Source: Phellopilus nigrolimitatus (lineage: Eukaryota > Basidiomycota > Agaricomycetes > Hymenochaetales > Hymenochaetaceae). From it: a stretch of DNA of 46,945 nt. The notes under the pieces were generated by a model. The model was not told the origin of the DNA. It was given only the letters and a program-made list of their open reading frames with translations, and searched no databases. The position numbers and the translations under genes were made by a program. Of this stretch, positions 21,378 through 32,810 are shown piece after piece. The stretch is taken from the NCBI GenBank assembly GCA_021029095.1, contig JAJOHG010000195.1, forward strand, positions 1 through 46,945, given 5' to 3'. Numbering within the stretch: position 1 is the first letter of the stretch; each line of letters starts with the position of its first letter.

Positions 21378-24084
21378 TCAGCTTTGCATTGTGTCAAAGG
21401 GCGCGAACGCTTGTTTGAAGGCCTGTGCATCTGCGCGTTCCTCCGCTTCTGTTTGCGCACACGCCTTCCAGTCGAGCCGTTCCGGCACTCCGAGGATTTT
21501 GCAGAGAACCTGTCTGCGAAACAAGCCAAGGTTTAGTCGAAGAGTATATCTGCCTACAGTTAGGCCGACTCACCGCCCGAACTGGATGCTGAACGGCACC
21601 TCCTGCTTGATCAAATGCACCAGTTTACGGCCGTCCGGCAGGTCCACGCGGAAGTAGTTCCCCCGCCCGCCCGCACACGCTTCGAGCGCCGCGTCCGGGT
21701 CGTCCTCGAACGCGACGCCCATGAGCCCGCCCTCGCTCACGAACGCGGCCTCGATGCGGCCCGCCAGGCGCGTGGGCACGGGCACGACCTGCACGTGCGC
21801 GTGCCCGCCGCGCCCGCTCAGAATGCCGACCTCGAACACGAGCGCGCCGCATCCGTGCCGCGCGTACAGCGCGCGCAGCGCGGACTTGTGCTGCTCCATC
21901 TCCGCGACGATGGGCACCGCGAGGTCCGCGGGCATCGCGCCGAGCGTCGGGTAGTGCGTGATGGGCACGATGAGCACGTGCCCCCCGCCCGGCACCTTCG
22001 AGACGGCAGTGTTGGCGGCGTCGCCGGTGGGGATGATTTGGCCCTTTGGGAGAGTGACGTAGCACTCTGAGCCGATGGAGACGAGCAGGTGTTTACTGTA
22101 CGAAACATGAGCTTCGTGATCCTAAAGGCGTCTATGAAACAATAACACATACGCAACACTCGGATTCGACAGACAAAACCAACATTCGTCCGCTGAAAAG
22201 GTATGGGTTCGAGCCACATGAGGAAAAAGAGGAGAAAAGTTTTCGGCTCACGTCCGATTTCCCTAGGAGGACCTCGGTTTCGTCCTCTTGGCTCGCGCCT
22301 GCCTTGAGAGGCCACAGGACAGTCCTGGATCAAGTGGTTCTCGCTCGCACAGGCTCGACAAACATAGCCTTGCGGCGGCCTTCGCCCACCGGAGTCGCCA
22401 GTCGCGTTTTTTTCGGGACAGTCACGAATGAGATGCCCAGGCTGTACATACAATGTCAGTGAGTCAGTCGAATGCCGATGCAAACTGACATACATACATT
22501 GTTGCAAATTTTACAGATATACCCTTCCGGCGGCTTACCGCGCTCTGGACAGTCTGAGATAAAGTGCTGCAAGACCTACTTAGTTCAATCGAAGAGTAAG
22601 CAAGTACTTTTTGTACCTCCGTCGATTCACATCTGCGGCACTTGTATCCAGGAGGCGGTTTTCCGGTCTCTCCTTTTTCTTTTTTAAGTGTGTTAGCTTA
22701 AAATATATCTTAACTAACTATAATTATTCACCATATCGAGGTCTCTTCGCTGCAGGCTGTTGTATCGCCCCGAAGATGAAGTTTTCGACTTCAGCCATGT
22801 CCACTGGACGTTTAGCGGAAGACGATCCAGAGAAATTAGCAGAAGTAAAAGGATTCGCAGTGGAATTGGCGGGCTTTATCTGCGCTGGCGCCGCAGAAGA
22901 TGAAGGAGCGATCGAGAACGCGTAGAACCACTGAAAAGGGAGCGATATTAGGGGTAGAGTTTGAAAGGAAGAAAAATAAGTTATTCTCGCCCTAGGCTTT
23001 TTTGCTGTCCCATGGTCCCCACCAAAGGCACCGAGACTGACGAACCGCGTAACGCGACCGTCTTCGTCAGCCCAAGAAAATGGCTCTCTTTCCCAAAATT
23101 GCGGAGGGCTCCCCGCGCCTGTAGAGAAGTGATACTTCGGTTTTGCCTGCGTCATGATATCGTCGATCGCAGGGACGGCGTGATTCGCCTCGAAAGCGCT
23201 CGGCGCAGAATTCGAAAAGCGGGTGACAGATGCTGGCCAGGCCTGACTAATAAGTATATCGACGAGGTGCGAGGAGACGGGCGAGTTCATGAGCGCGGCG
23301 AGGGAGGACTTGGTATTTGAGGACGTGGAGGAAGAAGCCGTAGTGACGTTAGATAGGAGCTTTTCAACCGTTTGGGAAGAAAAGTATGGGTCCGAGAACC
23401 CCTTCAGAACAAAAGTGAGAGGTGTCCTTAAATCTGCTCATATGAGAACAAAAACAAAGAAACTTACTAGTGGTGATTCCGTCGAGACGTATACTTGCTC
23501 ATCATACAATCCTCCGAGGCAAGCTATGCGAAGGCCATGGGAGGTGGTAAGGAGACCTGATTTACCTGCAGCATCGCGTTTAGCACGTTTTTGTTACAAG
23601 AACATAATTTGCTCACTTAGCAGGAACAAATTTCTACATATCTCGCTTCCAGATTCTGAGAACTTTTGGATCACGGATTGAGGGATAGGGTGGTCTCCTT
23701 GCATGACATAGCAGGGGATGGGAACTAGTAGGTTAATTGCGTGTCATGTTAGTTCAATTGTGCAACTCGTGAAGCGGCATTCATTTCTGTTTGCTGAGCT
23801 GACCTTCAATCTCGCCTTTCAGAAGTTCATCGACCTCCTTCGACGCGTCCTTGCCCTCTGGAGGTCCGAAGAAGTCGCCAACGCATAGGACGAGCTCGAA
23901 CTTGCCGTGTTTCGCGTCGATAGCCTTGACTTTTGCGAAGAGCTCTCGGATGGAGCCCACGGCAGGTCCAACGGTCAGCCTAAATACCAGATAATTTGTT
24001 TGTTTATTTATTTATTTAAAAACAAAATAGGAATATGCATGCTCACACTTTGAGAGGCGTTGTCGCCGTAGTTGAGGGCGCCAT
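21378..24084 (-). CDS. DRN1: CWF19L1/Drn1-type splicing-associated protein
   Basis: Twelve exons on minus: 24047-24084, 23804-23979, 23617-23724, 23468-23565, 22991-23401, 22732-22930, 22617-22678, 22498-22566, 22252-22441, 22153-22192, 21574-22095, 21378-21513 (682 aa). The N-terminal metallophosphatase-like domain shows LCVGDFFGPP and YVMQGDHPIP. The middle holds three CCHC zinc knuckles (CRRCEST..HFISDCP, CKICNNPGHLIRDCP, CRACASENHLIQDCP). The C-terminal CwfJ domain starts DECWFCLSNPSV, with the HIT-like GGHAHVQVVP. This set matches CWF19L1 and yeast Drn1, which assists the lariat debranching enzyme after splicing. The segment 22931-22990 is in frame without a stop, but looks like an intron (GC donor, CTAAT branch, pyrimidine tract); retaining it gives 702 aa. 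Confidence 0.88.
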
Positions 24085-24245
24085 GGTCGAAGCAGTAAGA
24101 CGTGGTTGTCTATTTTTAGATACGATCAACGCGCTTCTAGAGCTACTCGGACGTGCTACTTCGTGTCAAGTTGATCCCGACGAGCACGAACACGAGGGCG
24201 ACGACAACGACAGCAATAACAACATATAATCATTGCCGTTGCTGC
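24085..24245. promoter_or_regulatory. Divergent promoter between DRN1-like and UBX genes
   Basis: Only 161 bp separate the start codons of two genes transcribed in opposite directions, so they must share a promoter region. No TATA-like box stands out. Confidence 0.5.
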
Positions 24246-25805
24246 ATGTCGTCAATAAGCTCTGTACTTCGCACTCTATTCTACCCATTGTCCTTTTCTT
24301 TCGGCATCATCAACCGCCTCGTCCATTACTTTTCCTCATGGCTACCGTCCTCTAGGCGCCACCTTGCGACAGATCCCGCCAGCGTCGCTGACCGCTGGGT
24401 ACGCGAGCTCGAGGAGGAGACTGGCGCAGTCAGGGAAAGCCGTCTCGCCAACGACACCACGACGGGCTCCGCGAGCGGCGCGGATGCACAGGCGGGGCCG
24501 GGCCCAAGCACGCTCAATCGTCGCACCGAGAGTGCGCGCGCCTACCGCAAACAGATCCCCGAGTTCTATCTCGGTAGTTATGAAGCTGCGTTGTCCGAAG
24601 CGCAGAAAGAGGCGCGACCGCTGTGTGTTGTTATCGTCACTGAGGAGCACGACGATGTGCCAGACTTCAAGAGGTGCGTGGCATATTATTCTCGTGCGCT
24701 TTGCAGCGGTCGCACCTGACATTTACATGCATAGAACAACCCTTGTTGATCCAGAGTTTAACCAAATACTAAAAAGCAATAATTTTCTCGTCTGGGGAGG
24801 TGACGTCCGAGATTACGAGGCTTCACAAGGTAGGCACGAATGCATGTGTATTTTCCTAAGTCGAGAGGCCACACTCACGTGTATTCAGCCGCTCAGAAAT
24901 TAGGCGCAACAACCTACCCCTTCGTTGCCTTCGTCGGGCTTCAACCCCGAAGCGGTTCCCGCGGTTCGACCAGTTCTCCCGTTCTCACTGTTCTCTCTCG
25001 CCACCAAGGTCCCTCTACGCCAGCGGATGCTGGCACATCTCTCTCAAGCCTCGGTCCGACCTCTGCACGCGCTCTTTGTGAACACCTCACGTCCTCGCTT
25101 CTCCCGCGTGTTTCGCCCTTCCTTGGCCGTCTGCGCAGCGCGCACGTAGAACGTCTCACGCAGCGGCGCCTGCGCGAGGAACAGGACGAAGCATTTGCGC
25201 GCGCCGCGCAGGCCGATCGTGAGCGTCTTGCGGCAAAGCTCGCGGAGGAGCGCCGCGCGCATGAGGAAATTGAGATGCAGGAGCTACGGCGCTCTGAGGA
25301 AGAGGCAGCGAGGCAGAAGGCGCGCGAGGAGCGGGAGACGAAGGAGGCAAATAGGCTGCATTGGTATCGTTATGCGCGTAGGTGCCTGCTACCATCTGCA
25401 ATAACACCTAGCAAAGACACCGTCCGAATCGGCGTACGCTTGCCTGGTGGACAACTGCAGATCCGGCATTTCTCACCAGCTGATTCCGTTACATCTCTAT
25501 ACATCTTCGTCGCGACTCAGCTTATCCCCAAAGACTTACCTTCATCTGAAGACCCAAGCTCGCCACCATCAGGTTTTCTGGCAGGCGAGGCGGGCGTCTC
25601 GGAGAAAAACTGGTCGTTCAAGCTCGCACTCGCGTATCCACGCCGGGAGGTGCGCTGGGCGGCGTCGACGTCTCTCTCGGCCATAGAAGGCTTAAAAGGC
25701 GGCGGACAGCTCGTCATCGAGTCTATACCTGGGCAGGCCTTGGTTCCAGGAGATAATGAGCACAACCAAGGAAATGGAGACAGTGACTATGATTCGGAAG
25801 AGTAG
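24246..25805 (+). CDS. UAS/UBX-domain ER protein (FAF2/UBXD8-like)
   Basis: Exons 24246-24673, 24735-24829, 24889-25805 (479 aa). The N-terminus LFYPLSFSFGIINRL is a hydrophobic hairpin as in FAF2/UBXD8, which anchors the protein to the ER or lipid droplets. Next comes a thioredoxin-like UAS domain (IPEFYLGSYEAALSEAQ ... LVDPEFNQILKSNNFLVW), a long Glu/Arg-rich coiled coil (about residues 260-345), and a UBX domain (TVRIGVRLPGGQLQIRHF) that recruits Cdc48/p97 for ER-associated degradation. No UBA domain is visible before the hairpin, so either it is absent or a small 5' exon is missed; the divergent neighbour leaves little room. The last 50 codons occur again, decayed, at 6436 and 12507. Confidence 0.85.
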
Positions 25806-25933
25806 TTTGTAGCCGCCTGTAGCCGCCTGTTGGCTTACATACACTTGTTATGTCCCGGAAACAGCCGCTTTTTTGAACTCCGAAAATACCGATAGGGCGA
25901 AGTGGCTTGTGCATGACGCTTGTTCACGTCCAA

Positions 25934-28900
25934 ATGTCTGACAGCGCACTTTCCTTAGATGAGCACTCACTAGTGGATAATGGCATCACCGACGATGAGC
26001 ATAAAGACATGGATGATACCACCTGGTGCTCCATCGGCCTGCACGAAATCGATTTGAAGTCCCCGAGCTTGGCAGATCTTGCTACAGTAATCGCCCTCGT
26101 CGTCAATGAATCTCCAACTTCACGGATCAAGCTGAATAAACTCTACCGTAATAAGGACAAAGCAACGGCTCTACTCAAAAAGAACAAAACCATTGAGACG
26201 ATGTTGCGAAAGATCATGTCAAATGGAAATGACAAAGGATCGTTCAAAGAAATACGTCAATTGCGTGGGTCTCTTGCCACGCCTCGAGCTTGGACGGAAT
26301 GAATAATTAAAAAATTCAGGGATTCTGCAAGATCAAAGGCAAAACCTCCCAAAATATGAACTCTTGGGCAGAGGCAAGTTGCTTCAATAGATACACGTAA
26401 TAAGTAAAAACCCATGTCGCTCACAATTTGGAAAGGATCGCGTGCATTTTACGAGACTACATACCGTGGAACGGCGGCGGACCTTTTCCTCGACTATCTC
26501 TTCCACAACGATGAGCTTTTCGAGCAGCGTGAAAACCGCGGCGGGCTTCACTATTATGCCAAAGTCCTCAGTATAGTCCAAAGCTCTGGGACAGGAAAGT
26601 CCAGAATGGTGCATGAGGTAGGATGTCGTATTTTCTTTCGAGTACACTCAACTAAAAAAAAAAATCAAATCCTGAAAGCTGGGGAAGCAGGGGAAATGCA
26701 TCCTCGTATACATGAATCTGGGAGAAAATGACTTCACTTTTCCTCGTGGAAACATTATTCCGATTGAGCTCCTCCGTCTCTCGACCACAAATGTAACTTC
26801 GGATCCTGCTGAAAACCGTCTACTCGAGTCTCTAGGTAGCCGCTGCTATACCAAAGTGCAAAGAATCGAGGCGATTTATAGTTCATTTTTCGCAGCGATA
26901 TTCCGCACCTTCGCCTCAGAAGCCGCTCAACTCCGATTTGAATATGCCAATAAACTCGAAGAATTTCCTCGAGAATGGTACAATAGATTTTTCGGACCTG
27001 CAGCCAATGGAGTGCGGTTTTTCAGATTGATGGAGAAGTTCTTTTGGGAGGTTCGCTGGTTCAATACTGGAAAATGTTCAGGAGAATCTGACTGATCTCC
27101 ATCTTCTTCCAGTCGCTCGAGTCTATCACGAAATCCCTAGACGTCGGCTATCTTAGACATCTGGAGAACAAGAAGGATGAAGATCGAAGAACAATTGGAC
27201 ACGCCACAATGCTTAATGCTTATAATAAAACATGCGATGAACTTCGGACTATTGGTTTAAAGGCGCCTTTACTGATCGTCTTTGACGAGGCTGCTTGGCT
27301 TGCAAACTTTCCAAAGGGTCTGGAGCACTACTCAATCAAACAATCCCATATTCTTTGTCGAGTAATCAGTACTTTCTCTCACCACATTGAATCTCCTGTT
27401 TGGTGCATTTTTGTTTCTACAAACTCAAGAACAGGCGATTTCTCGGAACTTGCGAGGACTCGTGGGACGTATCGTGAGTTGTCTAGTACCCTTCCTTTTA
27501 AGTCCTTTTCCATTCACCGTTATACTGGTTGTCCTGTAGACTCATCTGATCGGATAAGACTCGGAGGGGAGCTTTTGTTCCGTCCTTTCACAGAGCTCGG
27601 CTTACATCAACTCGCAAAGCCTCTAAAGGACATTGACTTGGGGCAGGTTTGGAAGTACGAAAATTTAGTCGGCTTCGGAAGACCTTTGTATGTGGATTGT
27701 CTATCCCTTCCGATACCCAGGAAAGCAATAGCTTATATTCTAATGACATAGGTGGGCGGCTCAGATCGCAGAAAAGCGTGATAGCGTGTACGAATTGACC
27801 GAACTCAGGCAGTCGAAGCTTGTCAAGGGACGATTTAAAGAGAAAGACGATCAATGGCTAGCCGTTATGTCCCAACGCTTTTGTCTTGACCTCGTTTCCG
27901 GCCATCTTCTGACTGTTGCCTTCGAAGAGGAGGCTGTCGCAGGCTATATGCGATATTTGACTACGACAAGCGAGAAAGGAGATATCCTCAACACGGCGTA
28001 CCCAAGCGAGCCTGTTCTTTCTCAGAGCGCGGCGGAGCATTTATGGGAGTATGGGTCTATTAATCCTTTTGTGACTCCTATCCTTGCTTTGTCAGTGAAG
28101 ATTAATGAAGGAGTGATCAACAAGATCACTGTGGGCGAGCTTGTTGCGCGCTTGCTGCTCTTGATTGCGAAAGACATCTGCGCGCGGGAGTTAGAAGTGG
28201 GCAAGGACGAATTCAGATATTGTGGAAGCGTCCGCCTCGTCACATGGCTGAAGAGGTTGTTTGGCGACGATATTTTCTCGGGGAAGGAGGAGTCTGTGGA
28301 GGAACATTTTGGTAACACCGTTATCAACTTTTCTCATTGGGTAGGAATGGCAGAGAACATCGCCGATGAGGAAACTAATTCATATCCGTGCGTGAAGTCC
28401 TTTTACTACTCTATACTCTGGTTATATTGTTTTATTGTTCAGACACCCGGAGTGGCTACAACGCCTTTTTGTGACGACGGCTGCGATAAAATGCTGCCAT
28501 GGGCAGCCGCTCATCGACAATCTCATCCCGACGTTTGACCCAGTCAAGATGGACTTCTCGAGTGTCCTCATTCAAGTAAAACACTCTTTGACTTTGAACA
28601 AAGAGCCGTTTGAGAAGATTTCATCCGAAGCGGTTGGCTTAAATCCAGAGAAACCATGTGTCATCATCCTTATGGACTTAGATGCGTCCAATTCTCCGGG
28701 AAGCCAAGATGGGATAGACGTGACGTTGAACGAAAGAGGAGAACCGCCTTGCCTTCGGATTCACGCTAAAGGTTGTGATGCAGAGACGTACAAAGGCTTG
28801 AAGGACTACACAGTCTCATCTTACATGAAAATCTTGCTGAAGTTACGAGAGGAACCAGCAATTGAGGGTGGCTTAAAGGCGATGAGGGACCGTGCGCGGA

Positions 28901-28935
28901 TTTTCGACCGTCGAGCCAATGTTCATTGGGAATAA
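25934..28935 (+). CDS. Crinkler-like P-loop NTPase, copy 3
   Basis: Exons 25934-26264, 26320-26373, 26436-26617, 26691-27050, 27113-27687, 27752-28387, 28443-28935 (876 aa, intact). The exon plan matches copies 1 and 2, with the same Walker A (SSGTGKS), Walker B (LLIVFDEAAW) and C-terminal VLIQVKH. Intron 2 again uses a GC donor, as in copy 1. It starts 128 bp behind the stop codon of the complete UBX gene on the same strand. Because copies 1 and 2 carry only the tail of that gene, this locus looks like the donor. Similarity to the other copies fades about 120 bp past the stop. The nuclease assignment remains a motif-based inference. Confidence 0.65.
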
Positions 28936-29172
28936 TGTTAACGTTCGTTTACATCGTCGCTGCTTTCCAATACACCTTCCTGTTACATAGCTATTTGTCG
29001 AATAGGTTAAAGACATATTCATGCAACAAGCGTTCTTGCAGAAGCCTGGCTTCGTGTGGCTGGACCTTTTGATAATGCGTATCAACATCCACCGCTGCGA
29101 TCAATATCCCGTCCGCGTGATTTACAAAATCATTGGATACTCCCTTCTCGGAGTCATTCGGTTGAGTCCGCA

Positions 29173-30033
29173 TTACTGGGTAAGAAGCCCGCGCACGAAG
29201 GTTTCATAATTGATACGGCCGTCGCTACAGAAACAAACAAAAGTGATCAATTATGGGGACCAAATGCAAGACAGACGGAGCGATAAAGAGGAAAGACGTA
29301 CGCCCCAACGTTCACACCTTTGAGTACCTCATCGACCTCGTCCTCCGTCATCTTCTCGCCCAGCTGCGTCAGCATGTAGCGCATCTCTCCGACGCCGATA
29401 TAGCCGTTTTCCTCCTTGTCGAACACCTGAAAGCTGCGAATGAACTCATCTGCGAAAGCGAAGTGTTCGGACGGGACCGTCAATGAAATTCGTATCTTAA
29501 CATCGAAATACGAAGAGCGCACCGGCCGTCCCTGCCGGCTTGAACCCATCTGGCCTGTTGAGAATTGCGAGGAAAGTCTTGTAGTCGACTGATCCCATTC
29601 ATTGCCATGGTCCAAAAATGCGGTTTCCGGGGCATCGAAGGTTCGAGTAGCGTGTTCGAAGTCAGCGCTTCACTCTGTCTGGCACGTCGAGCACGCACCA
29701 TCCCTCGGGGCCGTGGAGACGATCTCCGCGATCTGTGCCTCCGTCGGATTCTGTCCGAGCGCGCGTAGAAGGTTGCCGAGCGTCTCGCGCGGGACCGCGC
29801 CAGTCCCCCTCTTGTCGTACAGCGCAAACGCCTCCTTGTATTCTGTGCGTCGCGCAGAGAAACGGAAGAGATGGGTGGGTTCAGATCACTGCAGATTAAC
29901 GGCGCGCTCGCGGTTTGCACGCGCGGCGCGGTTGGTCGAAGAATGCGCGTCTCACCTGCGTTATCGCTCTGTATGCACACTTGTCAGTATCTCTCTTTCG
30001 AATTACCAGCAAGAAATTCTGCACGCTCACCAT
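29173..30033 (-). CDS. cdc4: Myosin essential light chain (Cdc4 type)
   Basis: Exons on minus: 30031-30033, 29956-29968, 29699-29842, 29523-29588, 29302-29449, 29173-29224 (141 aa, the same length as fission-yeast Cdc4). It reads MSDNAEYKEAFALYDKRG, then ALGQNPTEAQIAEIV, FLAILNRPDGFKP, FQVFDKEENGYIGVGEMRY and GRINYETFVRGLLTQ. This is a calmodulin-like fold with four EF-hand positions, several without full Ca ligands, as in light chains that bind the IQ motifs of class II/V myosins at the contractile ring. The first coding exon is the ATG alone, followed by a 13-nt exon. Without these two, the protein would start inside the first helix with no Met. Confidence 0.9.
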
Positions 30034-30908
30034 GGCCGGGCTGTATGCTCGCAAGTATTGGAAAACAGGAGATGGGAGAAAGGAGAAATAATGGTGACCG
30101 GCGACAGGGGGCCAAAGCCGAAATGCAACCGTGACTGCAAATCGCGTCTCGAGTGTCACGTCACGGGTGCGTGTTCCACTCAAGTCTTCTAGACGAGGAG
30201 CTCGAGCTAGCGGATGAGGCGAAAATCATTGAATTTTAATAGGCCCGTACAATATGGTAAAGCTATCAGCTTTTTTCTCAGCTCCGAAACAAGGGACCGT
30301 ACTTGTGAAAATAAAAGCATTTTTCTCGCTCAAACGTGATTTCCTCCATCTCCGTGGTGACTTCAAACTTCCGACGGTGTTCATACGGAGTTTCCGGAAA
30401 ATATGACACCTCGACTCATCAACTCACTCTCACCTGACCAATGCATATATCTGACTCGAGAACAGGTCAAAACTACTCGTCGCAAAACATGTGACTGCAT
30501 CAGTGGCCCCTCAAGACCCAAAAGAAAGACAAAGAACAAAGACATCACTAAAGGATACAGTAGTATGTGAGACAGCCGAGAACTTCGGAAGGGGTCTACA
30601 ACGCGCAAGGGTCCAGGAATGAAGAATTGAGGACGTGTAACACTAATCCATTGAGACGAAAGGCAGGGGGTGAGGGGTAAGGCCCGAAAAGAACAATAGG
30701 AAAAAGAGACGAAACTAGTTTGGATACAGTAGCAGTGTCGTTATCAATAGTTAATATGTTAAAAATCGGAAGTGCGATGGAATAAATAGGGGGCTTTAGT
30801 GTCATTGCCGCCAGAGTGAACTGCAAAGAAGGAACGTGAGGTAGAACGTGCTGTATTTGAGAAGTCAAGCCAGAGTGGGGAAAAGTATGAAACAATCGAA
30901 CGACAAGC
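30034..30908. other. Intergenic, nothing recognised
   Basis: About 0.9 kb between two minus-strand genes. It should hold the light chain 5' leader and the esterase 3' UTR. Open frames here (for example minus 30596-31012) only overlap the end of the esterase in another frame and have no support. Confidence 0.45.
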
Positions 30909-32810
30909 TCAGATACCGAACATCTGGTAGTCGTAAAGAACGGCGGAGCCCCAGAAGCTGGGATCGCAAGCACCGACTGTCGCCTCGCCACTCGTACCGA
31001 GTAAAATCGCATTGGTAGTGCTGCCAGACACGGCTTTCCAGTTCGCGTAGCCAGCTGTATTCGGGTTGCCGCCGCTCAGGAACGCCCTGTAGCGCGCCTG
31101 TATCTGCTTGATGAGGCTCGACTGCGCGCTGGACGGAGAAGTCGCGGTTCCGAACACGATTTCGATATCATCCTCGTGGCACACCGTGTCGCTCTCTGTG
31201 CAGAAGGGGATGTCCGCGTTGTCCGGGTACGTCGTGCCGACGGTGTACTCCGCGACGTACACCTTCCCGCCCGCGGAGGCCCAGTTTCGCGCGAACGTCC
31301 ACGACGGGCATCGCCATAGTTGGTCGGTACCGAGGCTCTGGAGCTGTGTGCGCGCGTCGAACGAAGATACGTTCGCGGCGTCGTTGGCGGGGACCGCGTA
31401 GTGCGCCGAGTTGACGACCCTAGACGTGCGAGTCGCGCCGAGGGACGCGTTGACGAGGCTCGGCCAGTCACTTTCGGAAACCGGATCCGTGTATGTGCTG
31501 TAAATCGTCGGACCGGCCTCGTTCTGGACGGTGGAAACGAGGATGGTCTTGGACTGGCCGGGGAACGGGGCTGTGGTATCGAGCGGAGAGGTGATGAAAG
31601 ACCTGTCCATTACGGGGCGCATGGGCTCGAAGGCGCCGGTGGATGCATCCAGTGAGTTTGCAGTACCGAAGACCGTGAGGGAGGCGTTAAGTACGTCATC
31701 AGTGGACAGTTTGTCCAAGCAAGTCGTGTCGCTCGTTTGGCAAGGAAGTTGAGAATTGAGAAAGTTATTGAGCGTTTGGAAAGTCCCAGCCGAAAGAAAG
31801 CCGTAGTCCTAATAAAAACTAGTTAGCTTAATTTTGTTTTGACGAGAAACGAAATGCTTTGCATACCATCGGATCGGAATGTAAGCTCGCGCTCCTGAAT
31901 AAGCTAGACGCACTCGGGGTAGCTAGCAGTGCACGAACCATGGTAGCACCGCTACTTTGACCCGCGATTGTCACTTTGCTCGTGTCACCATTGAAGCTGG
32001 GCAGGACTTTCTTCAGGAATTGAAGCGCGGTTACCATGTCCTTGACGGCGAGATTACTTTCCCCACTAGGCGAGAGAAACCCGAATGCACCCAAGCGGTA
32101 CTGGACGACAGCGATGATGGATCCAGTCGCTTGAGCAAGAGCAGAGCCGTCAAGACCAGGTCCTGTCGCAGAGCCGACGATGAATGAGCCACCATGAATC
32201 CTATAGAAGAAACCCAAAAGAAGCTCAGTGATCGGCATTCCCAAATGAAGAAGTCGGCGTCACATGACTAACGACGCGACCTACCACATCAGAGAGGGCA
32301 CTTTGCCGAGTGCTGCAGCATCGGGAACATACAGGATCATCGACAGACAGTCCTCGTCCGTGCCAGCACTGTTCTCCGCACTGGCAGGCTGTGGGCACGC
32401 GAGTGGCAGGGTAGACGGGTCCGTCGCGTTGTTTCTACGCAATAGCAACCGGACAGTGTCAACAGACGCGAACACATACATGACAATAGAAATGGCACTC
32501 ACGGGAGCTCCCACTTGGTTGCCATCACCGAGGCTTCCCACCTCTTCGCAGATGCATACCGTACCGCGAACCGTCCAACTGTCGAGGTATCTACCACGCC
32601 AGATGCCGATCCCAGCGGGGTGGAGATCGAAAATGAACTCGACGGCGCTTTCGAGGGACAGAAGAGATTCAGAGGCTTGGCCGAGCAAAGAGGAGAGAGC
32701 CAGCCTGCGACACTGCGGCGGTGCATACCTGGCGCTGCGGGTACTGGCGTGGCGCCGAGCTGAATCGGGACAGCAAGCAGAAGCAGCGGGAGGAGCGCAG
32801 CGAGGACCAT
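30909..32810 (-). CDS. Secreted type-B carboxylesterase/lipase
   Basis: Exons on minus: 32503-32810, 32285-32434, 31867-32200, 30909-31808 (563 aa). The N-terminus MVLAALLPLLLLAVPIQLGA is a signal peptide, so the enzyme is probably secreted. The oxyanion-hole motif IHGGSF follows the CLSMILYVP strand; the nucleophile is the central Ser of GQSSGA; a likely catalytic His lies in VCHEDDIEIVFG near the C-terminus. These are features of the alpha/beta-hydrolase carboxylesterase family, which includes fungal lipases and feruloyl-type esterases. Residues about 28-55 are low in similarity to what I expect; an 81-bp in-frame intron (about 32648-32728) could remove them, giving about 536 aa. The natural ester substrate cannot be told. 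Confidence 0.88.

Noticed and set aside
21615..22070. Long GC-rich open frames on plus (151 aa) and in a second minus frame over the CwfJ exon
   Set aside because: They are shadows of the real minus-strand CwfJ exon (21574-22095); high GC at third positions keeps other frames open.
30034..30908. Search for a tRNA or small gene in the gap
   Set aside because: No A/B-box arrangement or cloverleaf could be drawn with confidence.
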